Both the position numbers and the translations under genes were made by a program. Below are positions 52,654 through 64,000 of a stretch of DNA of 64,000 nucleotides, piece by piece. A model generated the notes under the pieces. It was not told the origin of the DNA. It searched no databases and was given only the letters and a program-made list of their open reading frames with translations. Location of the stretch: contig JTDE01000221.1 in NCBI GenBank assembly GCA_014338405.1, forward strand, positions 213,372 through 277,371, written 5' to 3'. The stretch is from Paragonimus skrjabini miyazakii. Taxonomy: Eukaryota; Platyhelminthes; Trematoda; Plagiorchiida; Troglotrematidae. Each line of letters starts with the position of its first letter. The stretch's first letter is position 1.

Positions 52654-52934
52654 ATGGGGAGATCTGTTGAGAAATGGAAGTTCTAAAACTATCAATCCAA
52701 GAAATAGACCATGACGAGTGCGAACAGTTGACAGTATTCCCGGCGAACTTGATACCAATTGTGTTCGGTCTGTGTGATTGTGGACACAGAGTTCACCAGC
52801 GTTGAATTGGATGGAAAGCGAATTCTGGTAGAGTACGTTCGTTGGAGCACCAGTGCTATTCAGTGTCACGCAATTACTGATACCATGAAAAACCATTCCT
52901 GCTAGACCATGTCCCAATGTGCCGATAACTACAA
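52654..52934 (-). CDS. Otopetrin-like channel, upstream internal exon (third and fourth membrane segments)
   Basis: This 281-bp exon encodes 93 full codons preceded by two bases of a split codon. The acceptor is TTTCTTTTCTTTATAG and the donor CCCCAT|GTAAGT. The start VVIGTLGHGLAGMVFHGI matches the glycine-rich third segment of otopetrins. A loop with an NST sequon and an NHT sequon follows, probably extracellular. The exon ends with a hydrophobic stretch GLFLGLIVLELPFLNRSPH, matching the fourth segment and its FxxxS/R tail. The donor is in phase 0 and fits the 28276-28435 exon. The part before GLFLG is weakly conserved. A second frame there reads YCQLFALVMVYFLD before two stops and looks slightly more family-like, so a frameshift or sequencing error cannot be excluded. 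The N-terminal exon(s) with segments one and two were not found upstream. Confidence 0.65.
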
Positions 52935-55900
52935 CTATAAAGAAAAGAAATATTTGTGAATGAACTTTAGACGTTGACCAGAGTGGCGAACGCAGTGTAA
53001 GGCGAATTGCGGAACACTATATTATGAAGATTAGTAATCATACTGGCTGTCGATTTAACGCTATTGACGATGATCCGATCACGGAATAGCTAGCGATTAG
53101 GCTGTTTTATTTATGAGTCTTCACCAAATCACGTTGCTGCAACGACAGTTTAGATCTTTGGAGGCCGACTACATCACCTTTTATTCATTATTACGAGCTG
53201 TTGCATCCTCACAATTAACAAATTATTTGCCTATTTCAAATTTTTTGATGCCGGTTTGCGCTTATTTGTCTGTGTAGTCCACGTCAATCCAATAAGGGAG
53301 ACGAAATTACAAAAAGCGCAGTACAGGAATGTGAACTGATAAACTCGGAAATCGGTAAGGAGTAGTTACAAAGGAGTAGCTACTGAAATATTCAATTGTC
53401 GGATTCTAACCGCCTTTATTAATTCACCAAGTGAAACTACAAGCAGATCATTGGCAGTCTGTGCATGGAATTCAGGGTTTCTTAACTGAAGCAAGTGTCA
53501 CTAGGAAACCATTTGAAAGTCGGTTAAAACACCACGACTGAAATGCCACATACTGTCAAATGTGCCACTAACCTAACGAGAGCAAGGAACTTTGAAACCC
53601 ATAGCTCTAAATTCCACCGCTCAATGTTACTTATGTATTCTACGGCTCTTGATTTTCGTTTTAAAAGTCTCTTTCTAAATTTGAAACCTTGTCTTAATTG
53701 AACACACAGCTGTACAAAAAGAAATGACACAAGTTAGGTGAGCTGAATGAGCTACTGTGAGGTATTTTCAAACCGAATTCTAACATTTTTAGTTAGCCTT
53801 CGGAGGATTAATTCCGTCGACGCAATTAACAGTAGAACATGTGCTTGTCATTGAAGACGACCTTCACCAAAGTGGGACACATCCTCATTTTAATCGATTA
53901 AGTATGTATCATTGGCCCTCAATGATTGTCGGGGAATCTTTCTCGTTGACTGAAGTCGCAGAATAATTCTATCAACCAACATAAGGTAGCTTGCTGTCAC
54001 TTCCGTTTCTACTGTTCACTTATCACTCAATCCAATCTGTTTAGCTCTGTCATCCTTGGATAGTAAATGCGGGGCAACCTTCTTGCCATTTTACGTGTGT
54101 TATTTAGCTTGGGAAGACAATTTTCTCCATCATTTTTTGGAATGATTCCACTAAACTGGTCGATTTGTGTAAAACATCTTCTTGATTGCTCTTTACGTCC
54201 AACCTTTGTAATGTTATGTTTACTCCCACAAATGAATGTAATGTCAGTATTTTCAATGATTGTCCTGAGTTACGAGTTGAAAGCAACACACATACCAGTA
54301 CTAGTTGGTGTTAGATTCACTCAATGTCTTATAAGGTACTTTTATGCTAACGGTGTTATTTTCTACTCTTTTTACCCATCCGCCTATCCAAGGATACTTA
54401 CTTCCCCAACGGTTATCTTGCTGTCTGGTGTGAGTTTACTGGTTTCCTTGATTGAACAGTGTAAACGTGATTAGGTGCACTACCATTTTCTGGCAGTAGT
54501 TATAACTTCTCCGACTGTCTTATTGCTATTATTGTTTTGTAAACTTTTATGGTTTGTAAGCTTGTTGCTAATTATGTATTGATCTCATTCCAAACAAAAT
54601 CGTTCTACTGATCTTTCTAATTGAATGCTTAGGCATCCCTTTAGTCTAGGTAAAATAAAACTATGCCTACCGGTATCAACCACTGTGGTTCCTGTTAACC
54701 CATTCTTATTGGTTTGAGTGTTAATTGTACAACCGAATCAGCAATATTTTCTCGTTAAAGATATGTTTATATAAAAGCTAAGTATTTGGTAGGAAGTGGA
54801 TAAAGTGCTTAAGTGGTAGATAGACAGACGGACTGACAGTAAGAACGACTGATCACCTGACTTAAATGATTAATTAATTAATTAGAACAACTCACTCAAA
54901 ACTAGCAAATGATTTGTCTGGTTGAAACCGCTGACACATTTCAATAAACATCGACTGTAACATATAGATAAAAAGTGACTTTAGATGCTTTGTTCACTGG
55001 CTAATTATAGCGGGAAATCAACTCGGACCAAAAATGTTACTAAGGATGATTTTATGCAGGGCTGATGGCATATGTGAACAATATTCTATCATCCATACAC
55101 ATTGTGGACATATTACCTTTTGCTTTTTCCACTTCTTCCACTTCTTTAATACTTTCATGACCTGAATTATGCACTAATTTTTGGCTTACGGTAACTATTA
55201 TATTTACGTCAGCAACCGATGTACAGTGAGATGCTTATGTATGGAGGAGTTATACTTGTCTTCTTGCTACATGATTTGTTGTGTTCTCGTGATGCAGTAA
55301 AGCGGACCACAGGCTGATCACCTATGTGTAATTATCGTGTAGATATGAAAGCAGAAGTAGGAGTTTGTGGACATAAACACAGTCGGTGTGCAGTGGAAAG
55401 TTTTGTACGTACAGTTTCATTCGTTGAAATACCAGTATTCCACTGTGACCGTAAATTCTCATAGTGGATGTACTATACATTCGTTGAGTAAACTGTGTCA
55501 GCTGACATATCATAATTAGCATAGTGCTGTTTCCTCTCTATGCCATTTTTATGAGCTTCGATCTCTATGAATCAAATATATCTTTTATGTTAATCCGTTT
55601 TCAGTGTCATCAAACACTATGGGTTTCAATGAATAACCATCGAAACTTAAGATAGTAAGAACACATCTTAGTCTCACACTTCACGTATCATGAATATGAA
55701 CACACGGCAGGCGCTCCGAGAAATTAACAATGAATTAGAGAACCTCTGTGGCGATTCGGTGAAATGTTGAAAGCGTAGTATCGTTCACTTCGGTGCATTG
55801 GCCAACACACACATCACCGGCTTCCCTTTGCTAGATGATGAGATCCGGGATGATGGTTATATTTTCCTTCGTAGTTATCCAACTTGGAAGTACTTAATTG

Positions 55901-58900
55901 AGAAAATTAGCATGACTTCTATACGACTCACTTTGTTAGACTAGAGCAAAAACAAGAGTAAAGCGAAAACTACACTACGTGGTATTTCATCGGCCTGATA
56001 ATGCTACTACCTAGTCTGTCGGTCATCACCACAGTTTTAGAGAGCAAACTCTTCTCACAGTCTTTTCGTGTTTTCCGATGGAGAAAAAAAATCACGAATA
56101 GCTGAAATTGGTCGAAGCTAAAGCGAACGAGACAGGATTATTTTGGGAGCAGTCAATACTTATCAGCTTTGTTCTACGCTAAACGAAACTTAAGTGACAA
56201 TTGTGAGAAAACACAGCAGCTTAAATATATAAATACATTAAAAAATCTTACAAAACTAACTGTTTGCTTTAGTGCTGATATATAATTTGAACCATCGTTT
56301 GGAGACAAATAGCTGACTTATGCATTTCAGTGGATTAATAACTTAAATCCGCATGTCATATCAAATACGGATTTCAATAAGACCGGAGGCTTCTTTTCTT
56401 CTACAATGACGTAAACTAACAAATCAGATAAAACCGCAAAATGTAACGACTTGGTTTCTGTCAGCAGTTCGGCTGTTCCGGTTGGACAGCCATCTCAGGT
56501 CGTAACGAGTAGTGGAACAGCATACTGACTGGTCAAAGAAGCAAATGCCTAAAACCACTGTTTTAACGCAAATGCCAGTCCTGTTTGAAAACACTGCTAG
56601 TTAGACGCTTTCCAATTTCTATGGCTTTTTTGTCATTGCACGGTTTTCTTCGTACATTTTTCATTCGTAATCATCGTTACTAACCCACGACCACCGTTTG
56701 CATTTTGCGTTCGGTGCTTGTTCCTGTTTAATTATAGACAGCATTTAATTTACCTGTTGACCGACTGACTGACTGAAGCACCTACACAGAGTGCTGCATA
56801 TGGCTGAGCTCAAATGGAATGCAGACATACCTGTCATGATATGCCTCTGCGTTCGATAAGCCGGGTTAGTTATGTATAGTGGGGTGAACAGTAGGACATC
56901 CTATACGGACAGGTTGTCAAAATATGAGTAGCGACAATACTCAAGACAGCCTAAGATACTATTCGTCCGTTGGTTACTGGCTCACAACTCTTACAGATGA
57001 CTGAAAAATATTTTTAAAAATGCCGCAAAATGAACGAGTTAACTAAAATTTGAGGCCAAAATGTTTCACTATATTAAGAGCCTGTCAATCAAACCTTCCT
57101 TTGTCTAAGCCGAGAAATGGAAATCAGTTTAATTTTCATCAGAAAGTCTTGCTGACGACAACATTCTTTGCTGCATGCTAGCAATGACATATGCAGCTTC
57201 AATTGCATTTAAACAGTGCTTTTATTGAGCAATGTTATTTTGAGTTAGGACTCAGCAACCAGCTTGTTAATTGATTTATATGAAAATATAAAATAGAGTC
57301 CGGCCAACTGACTGATCATATAGTTCGGGCTAGTCGTTTTTTTAAGGTGAAAGATCGCCGATAATACAGACTTAAATTGCTTCGTTATTTTGAGTTACCA
57401 CATCACTGAATCAGGGTGGTGACTGACTGCAAATTACACAGTTGTAGTGTGCGGGGTAAAGGTTATCGGTAAACCAGATACCTATTGAAACAATACATCT
57501 TCAGAATCATATCATTTCAGAAACCACAAACAGTTCTGAAACGGTGATCACAGAAATCAAGATTGCGATAAAAAAATATCAACGTTGTAGTCGCATCTTT
57601 ATACAAATGACAGCAAGTGACCTGAAAATATCTTGAGTACCACAAATCCAGAGGGGTTAATTCAACTGGACATTCATAAATTAGTGGCCAAGGTTACACC
57701 AAGCTTTGCTTGAAGTAACACACTACTCTGTGAAGGAATACATTAGATGCATTAGATAGGTAAGCTGATTTCGTTCAATAACATGTGATACAGAAAAAAC
57801 AACACATTATCATCAATGCATTCTTTAAACTAACATCCAGCTATTATCTCTTGATTTAACCAAGGGGTCAACGTTAAATTGATATCATTTTTGTAATAAA
57901 TGAGTTTTCAGTGTTTATACTAAACCGTATGCAACCTCACGTATTCTACTCCTCAGTAATGATGGTTTATCTTTTGTTTTATACATTATTGCAGCGTTTT
58001 GGTTCTTTCACTAACAGATAGTATGCTTGAAACAGTTAGTTAATATGTTCTAGCTTCACTATGATTAAAAAACCAAAATTCGTTATGTGCATAAGTTAAG
58101 CCAATTTCAAACTTTCAACTTCATTTTCTTCCCAAATCGTGTGTAATAGCTACTCCAAAATAATTATTTGCCAAACATCAAACAGCATTTTTCTTGATAA
58201 ATCCCCCTTTTTGCCAAGGTTTTCAACCAACCACACATCGTCCAAAAAACAGCCATCTCATCTATCTGATGCAAGCCAGTGTCCACAAAACCGTCCAAAG
58301 TCTGCAGCGTGCGATGTATGGGAGAATTAGACCATATGTTTCCAGTAACGCCTTCTCCATTTTTTCGTATAATCCACTATTATCCACTTTGTTTTTAGCT
58401 ACATCTCATACCACAGGGGTTCACGTTTTCCATCCGGGTATGCGTCATCGAGATTTCACGGCATATTAATCAAAAGGCTTAAAAAACACATTAGACAGTA
58501 TTGCATAGGATATTTGTTGACTTCTAGTCGATTACGATTCGTAAGCCACACAAAATTTGTAGAGTTGATAAGACTGATGGATATCTTATTCGCAACTAAC
58601 AACTAAGTGCATGCAACTCAACCAGAGATAACTATAATGCATTCTATTGTCAACTGTGTCCTGGGAAAATTCACTGTAATATGTTGGCGCGTTTGGCGTG
58701 TGATTAAGTTAATACATTGGTTGATTTGCAATTTGCCAACAGACATAGTGTAGATTTGTATTGGATAAACTAGAGCTTTTACTTACATCTTTAAAGTCAA
58801 TCGTATTAAATAGAGACGGCTTGATGATATTCTTACTGCTCAAGAAATTTCAATGGGAGGAGACTGTTTATTGTAAACGACGTTAATTTGTCACACTAAA

Positions 58901-60110
58901 CCGGATATAGCGTTTCTACTTAAGACAATATTACAATGCCACATGTACGGTTTGAAGACAATAATGAGTTTCATGTTTTTCACTTTTACAACTTATCTGG
59001 GACTAATCTGTTAGATTAACTGTTAGCGTGATGATATAATTTATTTGGCACGACCTATTTTAACTGCCGTCCAAACAGTCACATGCAATATAAATTTTGT
59101 GATTTTTCAATAGATGCAGACAGAAACAAAACCAAACATCTCTACCGATTTACAATCGTTAATAAAACCTATGTGGCCGACTGATTTAACAACAAATCTA
59201 CTATTCACTGATGTCAGTATGCCCCTTCGATCCATAAAATGTCTAATCATATTGTAAGCTATCCGCATCGAATATAGTACGAATGAATTCAAATAATCTT
59301 GTCACCGTGTTTATCATGTTTTCGATAGATAGATTGAGAAGAACACAACGTTACAAGTAAGTTACAATAAGCAAGTGGCTTTCCTAAGCAGTATTATAAT
59401 TGAAATCAAAATAACAGATGAACGGAGGTCACGTGGGGTTTGCCATGGCTAGATAAACCTGCACTGCGTCCTAAATGGCTGGTCAAATTGTTTGCCCATT
59501 AGGTCTGGGTGAGACCGATATAGATAAAGCACATCTGTCTGGTGTTACTTATCAATTCGTGCCACACTATAGACGGGTTTGCCATAAATGTGGTTGACGC
59601 AAGCATGTTGAGTGTAAACAGTGAGAGCTTCAGCATAGCATCGCTGCGCGTTGATTAAACGAAATTAGAATGCAGTTGAAATTGTAGATGATAACTAGCC
59701 TCGTATTTTACACTTATGGTCGGACGACTTAAAGAAACCCATAAGTAATAGCTTTGCATGCATTTCCTCCATCGCGTTTGATTCAGTAGACGCTCCCACG
59801 CTCCTATACCACACGTTTTGAATATATATTCCCAACATATTTTTTGGTCGAAGTGGAACATTGGTGAAAACTGCAAACCGTTCACATCTGTTCACCTGTA
59901 CGATCTAATTCACCAAAGAAATATGGCCTTTTAAAACCTTTGTTTATGTGCTTGAAATCGGACCTAGATAAACTCAGCATCACTGAAACCGGATCAGAAT
60001 TTTCCTCTGCAGGTCGACTATCACGCAGCCACCACCTTTCCAGGTGGAGGTTTACTCTTCTTAGAAAATATTACCAGTGCACGCCTATGCTATTGTGGGG
60101 GATTATCAGG
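52935..60110. other. Upstream region of the otopetrin-like gene, no supported gene
   Basis: The N-terminal exon(s) with segments one and two should lie here or beyond, but none was found. The plus frame 54067-54474 (ATG, 135 codons, rich in hydrophobic residues) has no recognised family. A TTAA-type microsatellite lies at 54869-54884. 55006-55019 repeats the first 14 bases of the LTR core (TATAGCGGGAAATC). 55690-55930 contains a weak LINE-like stretch (IVHFGALANT). Confidence 0.3.
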
Positions 60111-60470
60111 CCGGAGGTGTGAGTATTCCAACACTCGGGGGAATACCTCAATGCGGGGAAGGTACAGCCAACATCCTACACAGCGAGCGGATCGGGAACA
60201 GCGTGGGCGACCGAATGAGTCATCGCTCGGCTGGATTGGACCAACGGGCGAGAGATGCAAGTAAAATAGGATGGACAATCAAATCGGAGGCGCGATTATT
60301 CCAACACTCAGAGAAATATCTCAACACGGTCGCGGAATACGGTCAAAGCCCAAAGTGGATAGATGGTAGACAACACGAGAGACCGGATGAGTTTTCGTTC
60401 AACGAAATCGGACCATTGGACGAGGAATGGCAGATGGAAACGTCCCCAATAGAAGGCGCCGATTACACAC
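60111..60470 (+). repeat. Tandem duplication with 173-bp period
   Basis: 60111-60283 and 60284-60456 are diverged tandem copies. Shared blocks keep the 173-bp offset, for example CGGAGG (60112/60285), ATTCCAACACTC (60125/60298) and AATACCTCAA/AATATCTCAA. A partial third start (AAGGCG-CGATTA) appears near 60452. The sequence is clearly GC-richer than its surroundings. A 141-codon plus frame (60077-60502) spans both copies, but 173 is not a multiple of 3, so the copies are read in different phases. That argues for a non-coding satellite or repeat tail rather than a repeated protein. Confidence 0.55.
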
Positions 60471-60539
60471 GTAAACCAGGCAGAAGCGCACACGACGTGT
60501 GAGCGGAACCCTTGGGGGTGTTGTGGTGGACTGAAATTA

Positions 60540-63500
60540 TGACCCATAAACGCGAGCGTGCGTGTGGAATGCTATCTAGCGAGTTGGACAATAGAGATTG
60601 TGTTTTATTGGACGCCTTTTCGTTACACCATGACTGCGACTTGAACATCGATCTGAACCCTTGATGAGTAGCCTTGTTTGCCAATAATGCTACCTACCTG
60701 TCATTAGAGAAGATCGATTTATACCTTTGAAGCACGGATACAATCGCTCAAGTATAGTGCCTAGGTTGATTGGCCATCTCCTGAGCATATACAACATTTG
60801 TCCTATTCACCTAAAGCAACATTCCCGTGGCCGGGATTCATTAGTCGATTTTAAAAAACGCATTTTGTTCTACTTGCTGAACAAGGTCCGTACCTGCTGA
60901 CAACTACTTAGAGATTTTGATGATACAGATCCTTAATTACTCATAAGAAGTTGGATATAACTTTAGTACTTTTGAGAAGAGGTTTAAAATTTCGACTGAT
61001 GAAAGTGTCGAACACTTTCCAAGTTGTCCATCAGTTGTAAATATGTTCACATTTAACAGCAAACAAAGTTGAGACGATTATCAATGGAAATGGCCATAGA
61101 ATGGCTATATTTCTTCTACTGAAGCTTTTCGAAAATCTGGGTATAGTTCGTGATACTATTATGTGGGCTGAACATAAATGTTGCACCTAAACTGAGAAAC
61201 AAAATCCAACTTCATAAACCGAATGAATATGTAAAGTACAGGATGAACTATCTGATTTAGTGTTTTCCATTTGTTCTTCACCATTAAATAATGACAGTTA
61301 GTGAGGTTTTATATTTTGTGCCTAAGATCAAAACCAAACCACGTGGAATAGAATATAAGTGATCCTTGGCTTGTTCAGACATATTTATTGCACTGTAGAT
61401 TCCAGGCTAGATATAAGTAGGGGTATATTAATAATATTTTGGATGACGTTTCGGTTATCTGAAAATTGTAGGATTCTCACCATTATCTCGAAACGATTTG
61501 ATGAAATTCGTGCAAACCTTTAGTTTCCATGTCAATTGGGATACTAGAGATCAACCTACTACCAGCTAAACCCGTAGCAATTGAAAGATAAAGTGGTTTT
61601 ACTGAAACTTTTCCTATAAATGGCAAGTGTTTCAAAATATTTAATTAATTTTTTGAAACAGATTTATAGTCCAGAGATTCTCACCAAATCAGAACGACCA
61701 TATAAAAGTGCCTATCAATTATCTGTCTGTTTATTTGTAAAAATATGCATGAAACATATTGAAGCCAAGTCACTGAATTCCATGTATATACTATGCGTAA
61801 TAGGCCAGTACTTAGAATGACTTAATCGATTCAGCTATACAAAATATGGATAGGACCACTTATACCTATCAGCAACTAAAACCATACATATAATCTTATA
61901 CAATAAGAGTTAGGTATGTTTATCCAAGTCAACGCCAAGTGCTGTTATTGTAACATTTTCTGTCTCCGAACCTAACACTTATTAGACTGAGGTCCATTAT
62001 TTTGTTCACATCCAAAAGTACCTGTATCTTTAGCATCAACCTGCGTGTAGTAGCCCTTTTGTTATCGTGAACCTCCATTTAAATTAGTCATTTAGTCAAC
62101 AGTAGTGAGAAATCCACTTTTGACCACGTCTACTGCCTTCAAAATTCGTCAGTGGAATTAAATCCCATACGTCAAAAAACGTTACGCTCAGGCTCTGAAT
62201 TTACCTTGGTATACCGCAGTCAATAACCGATCCAAAAACTTTTATCAAAGTTCATGCTAATTGGAAATGGTTCATCGGACCCCCTAAACCTAATCTTCCG
62301 CTGTGATACAGATTGCCTGATACTATATCAGCTTCTTTTAATTTTACATATCTTGTAATTATAAAATCGTCCAAGGAAGCTCAAAACAATCGATAACGTT
62401 TAAGTTTCTTTGTTGCAGACACGGTGATTTTTGTGCTGCTGTACACGCCCTGTGAACACGAGTAGCATAGTAGTGATAGTGTTCGACCTTTAAGTCAATT
62501 GATCGTGTTACACATAGTTTGGAGAGGAGACCATGTTACAAGATTGCCATTTCATTGCTTGCTATTCTACAGTGCGTTTTTCCTACAAGTCGGTTGAAAC
62601 CGGAAGTAGTGATCTAGTTGTCAGTTTATGATGTGAAGCTGACGGATCACGGCAATGAAGCAAACGCTCCCCTCGATACCGAGTAACTGACCAACAGTTA
62701 CGTATGAAGTGAAACCGTAATGCCTGACATTATTACCGTAATGCATTGTGTTTATTTTAACATGGTTTCCGTTCTCAACTCGTCAATATTCTGCTGGTTA
62801 TGGCACCTAGTTATCATACCCTATTGTATGGCCAAACCCTTGCGAGTAGCACCAACCTGTCACCACTTTCCAATCCACCGGTTTACTGAACTATGACAGC
62901 CAAATGTGTGCATTCATTTATTTGCTCGTGTCGAGCTTCAGGCAGTGATCGCGCTACATAACGATTGACTGACAGAGTGTATGATCATCATCCTGCGTAG
63001 TTGAGCAGTGGTGTGAGTAAAACGGTATCAAGTACAATTCTTGCTCATCTGGCCAACTTTAATCAGTCTATTGGTAAGAAGGATGCCCTTTAGATTGTCT
63101 ACCGAGCGCCAAGGAATCGATCAGAGCTGGTGAGATTTCGAATTTTGACCGCTGTATGGGCCATTAGTACCGGATTGCCCAATTCTGATCTTTATGCTCA
63201 TATGAAGTTCGTGTGGACGCTTGATCTCCCCTAGCCTACAATCAATTGAATTCACACTTCGGAACAAAGACTGCATAAATGCTAATAAATACACAGTGAA
63301 TAACATCCATTCACCTATTTTCTTACTCACCCTGACTATTGTTTGCATATTTAATGCATCGTAATTAGCATGGTACTTAAACACATGAAACAAGTCTTGT
63401 TCGCTGCCTTGAATTTTCCCAGTTGTTATTCGGGACTTCTGTAATAGCGTCAGTCTCATTGCATGAGACTCAATAAGACAGGCAAATCTGCCTCCTCGGT

Positions 63501-64000
63501 AACTCCTGTAAGCAAATCTTCTGCAGGAAAATAAAACTAATTGACAGGATCGCTTTTCACCAGATTAACCTCTACAAATGTTGGGTAGATAATATATGGT
63601 TACATTAAAATCACTCACGCATAGAATGGATGAGCTTCATAGCTTACCCCTCACGATACAATTATATTCAAAATACAGAAATGCCAAGCCATATTTGAAC
63701 GGGATTGGCAACCTGCACAAAGCACTGATTGTCTGCTTGTAAGCGTTTGTCAAAACTGTGCGTCCTTTGAACAGACACGTATAAATGGATTAATAACACA
63801 TCTTACGATGTGATGCGTTATTCCCTACGTATTGTTCGAACGCTTGGAGTAAGCCAGTCCGCCTATTTTTACTGCCAGACTGGTGGACTGGACAAAAAGT
63901 AACAAGTCGTATCAAGATTACAGTTTATTTGTAAGCAGTGTGACGCACATTTTTTGTTCATTCTTCTCACAACAAACTAAAACATCTACTTTGGTGTTAC
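60540..64000. other. Non-coding stretch at the right edge
   Basis: Mostly AT-rich with small frames. The minus strand at 63331-63438 has an acceptor, 36 open codons and a canonical GTGAGT donor, so it may be an exon, but the peptide is unrecognised. Nothing else is supported. Confidence 0.25.

Noticed and set aside
55690..55930. LINE-like stretch IVHFGALANTHITGFPLL
   Set aside because: It is suggestive of the region after the reverse-transcriptase active site, but there is no active-site box or second landmark to confirm it.
59560..59630. VCHKCG..KHVEC as a gag zinc knuckle
   Set aside because: A stop lies inside the motif, the spacing is wrong and no other retroelement part is nearby.
63040..63120. 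Stretch resembling a Penelope GIY-YIG middle part (ILAHLANFNQSIG)
   Set aside because: The similarity is limited to a few residues with a stop, and no core motif flanks it.
1..64000. CRISPR array, bacterial operons or riboswitches
   Set aside because: No regularly spaced repeats, operon-like gene packing or ribosome-binding sites occur; the window is eukaryotic.

Overview
The window is eukaryotic, AT-rich and almost entirely non-coding. It holds one divergent multi-exon gene spread over more than 42 kb and many decayed transposable elements. Four things suggest a flatworm, most likely a digenean trematode: the mix of elements (Penelope-like GIY-YIG element, LINE reverse transcriptases of the kind common in flukes, gypsy-type LTR element, tRNA-derived SINEs, Tc1/mariner-superfamily transposases), canonical GT-AG splice sites, very large introns, and an otopetrin-like channel. 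This assignment is inference; there is no species-diagnostic marker. A 100-base run of N (36042-36141) is an assembly gap.

Host gene. An otopetrin-like proton channel is read on the minus strand. Three exons are supported: 52654-52934 (around the third and fourth membrane segments), 28276-28435 (fifth segment, with the FG-x-x-H-x-x-x-TN signature) and 10837-11732 (last six segments and stop). The first two join in phase 0 across a 24.2-kb intron. The second and third are phase-compatible, but the sixth-segment region is missing between them, so one short exon probably remains unlocated. The N-terminal exons must lie above 52934 or outside the window. A polyadenylation signal lies about 135 bp past the stop.

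Mobile elements, left to right. 1287-2360 (-): IS630/Tc1-type DDE transposase with one nonsense codon. 2800-3370 (+): LINE reverse transcriptase remnant. 6060-6440 (-): badly decayed Tc1/mariner transposase. 13076-13443, 33240-33603 and 46660-47032: three copies of a tRNA-derived SINE-like repeat. 16946-17306: foldback derivative of a Penelope-like element with a 12-bp target duplication. 21086-22895: internally deleted gypsy-type LTR element with an integrase remnant. 26000-27190 (-): LINE remnant inside the otopetrin intron. 29102-29873 (-): 5'-truncated Penelope-like element. 45950-46103: long foldback element. 60111-60470: a 173-bp tandem duplication.

The most unexplained signal is at 52132-52242. 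It can fold into a three-way junction with perfect stems of 11 and 9 bp, closed by an outer 6+9 bp stem, and matches no feature I recognise. Most other open frames in the window are short, lack splice or family support, and look like chance frames.
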